DNA of 28,547 nucleotides from Paracoccaceae bacterium. GTDB taxonomy: Bacteria; Pseudomonadota; Alphaproteobacteria; Rhodobacterales; Rhodobacteraceae. This document shows positions 28,286-28,547 of the stretch, piece by piece (within the stretch, counting starts at the first letter, position 1; each line of letters begins with the position of its first letter). Under the pieces are notes generated by a model. The model was not told the DNA's origin. It made no database searches and saw nothing but the letters and a program-made list of their open reading frames with translations. Position numbers and translations under genes: made by a program. The stretch is from contig JALSHL010000050.1 of assembly GCA_026982255.1 (NCBI GenBank), positions 1 through 28,547 of the forward strand. Direction: 5' to 3'.

Positions 28286-28547
28286 GTGCAACGGGATTTT
28301 GTCGCACTACTGTTGGCCGACAGCGCTATCGCTGGCCGTTTTGGTACTCGAATCCACTGGGTGGAGCGGCCGCAGGGAAGCGGGCTGCCGGCGGCAGTTC
28401 TATATATCGTCAGCGAGGTCAACAAATATACCACGCAGGCGCCTGACCGGTTGGTCATGACAAGGGTGCAGATAGACGTTTTCGCGGACACCTATGCCGA
28501 TGCGGATCAGGCATTCCGTGTTCTGAAGGCAAAGCTGAATGGATATC
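28286..28547 (+). CDS. Tail completion protein, DUF3168-like (cut by window edge)
   Basis: A frame opens at GTG 28286, 2 nt after the previous stop, and is still open at the right edge after 87 codons. It begins MQRDFVALLLADSAIAGRFG and includes IHWVERPQGSGLPAAVLYIV, then LVMTRVQIDVFADTYADADQ. This is the DUF3168/SPP1 gp17 pattern, in which a short N-terminal helix is followed by strand pairs and a FA-x-Y-x-A helix. The position after the gp10-like gene is the usual one. The C-terminal third is missing. Confidence 0.85.
   Translation, partial: MQRDFVALLLADSAIAGRFGTRIHWVERPQGSGLPAAVLYIVSEVNKYTTQAPDRLVMTRVQIDVFADTYADADQAFRVLKAKLNGY

Overview
The window looks like a chromosome segment of a GC-rich alphaproteobacterium, most likely a Rhodobacterales (roseobacter-type) species, carrying the left two thirds or so of an integrated lambda/HK97-type temperate phage. 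The host call rests on the xerD / small membrane protein / secreted protein cluster divergent from aroK-aroB, on codon use, and on the phage gene types. All identities are judged by eye from motifs; no database search was run.

Host part (1-4948). Leftward: the start of xerD (cut by the window edge), a secreted protein of unknown function and a 44-residue membrane protein. Rightward: aroK and aroB, overlapping by ATGA and encoding two shikimate pathway steps. Convergent with aroB is a radical SAM protein. At 4949-4997 lies the 3' part of a tRNA-Gly(CCC) gene with no 5' half. This is attL, the left prophage boundary. The intact tRNA and attR must lie beyond the right edge, so the prophage exceeds 23.5 kb.

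Phage left arm (5038-9991, minus strand). The integrase lies next to attL and overlaps an excisionase-like gene. They end a tightly packed operon of small genes, mostly linked by 4-nt ATGA overlaps: a ribbon-helix-helix protein, an ASCH-like protein, a GcrA-like HTH protein, a ParB/DGQHR-type protein and several unknowns. A leftward promoter at about 10275-10304 drives a 46-residue membrane protein, then an intrinsic terminator, then this operon, as in lambda pL-N-tL1.

Immunity region (10275-12535). Two tandem CI/LexA-type repressors have nearly identical S24 domains but different HTH domains. Downstream of them, in the lysogenic transcript, is a two-helix membrane protein. A cro-like gene is divergent. 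Five 13-bp operator-like palindromes (consensus close to TTACYAATRGTAA) sit at pL and pR.

Replication arm (12528-19654, plus strand): a CII-like regulator, a double-HTH/zinc-ribbon protein, small proteins, SSB, a CHC2/Toprim primase and a P4/D5-type SF3 helicase. A reverse-oriented brnT-brnA toxin-antitoxin pair follows. Next comes a 350-bp region of GGGAGG repeats and an AT-rich stretch, a candidate replication origin. A possible late regulator and a terminator close this arm.

Late arm (19766 to the end, plus strand): an initiator-like tRNA-Met, a small unknown protein, HNH, small and large terminase, portal, ClpP-like head protease, major capsid protein, a possible decoration protein, connector, head closure, gp10-like protein and the start of a DUF3168-like tail completion protein. 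Lysis and the rest of the tail genes are outside the window.
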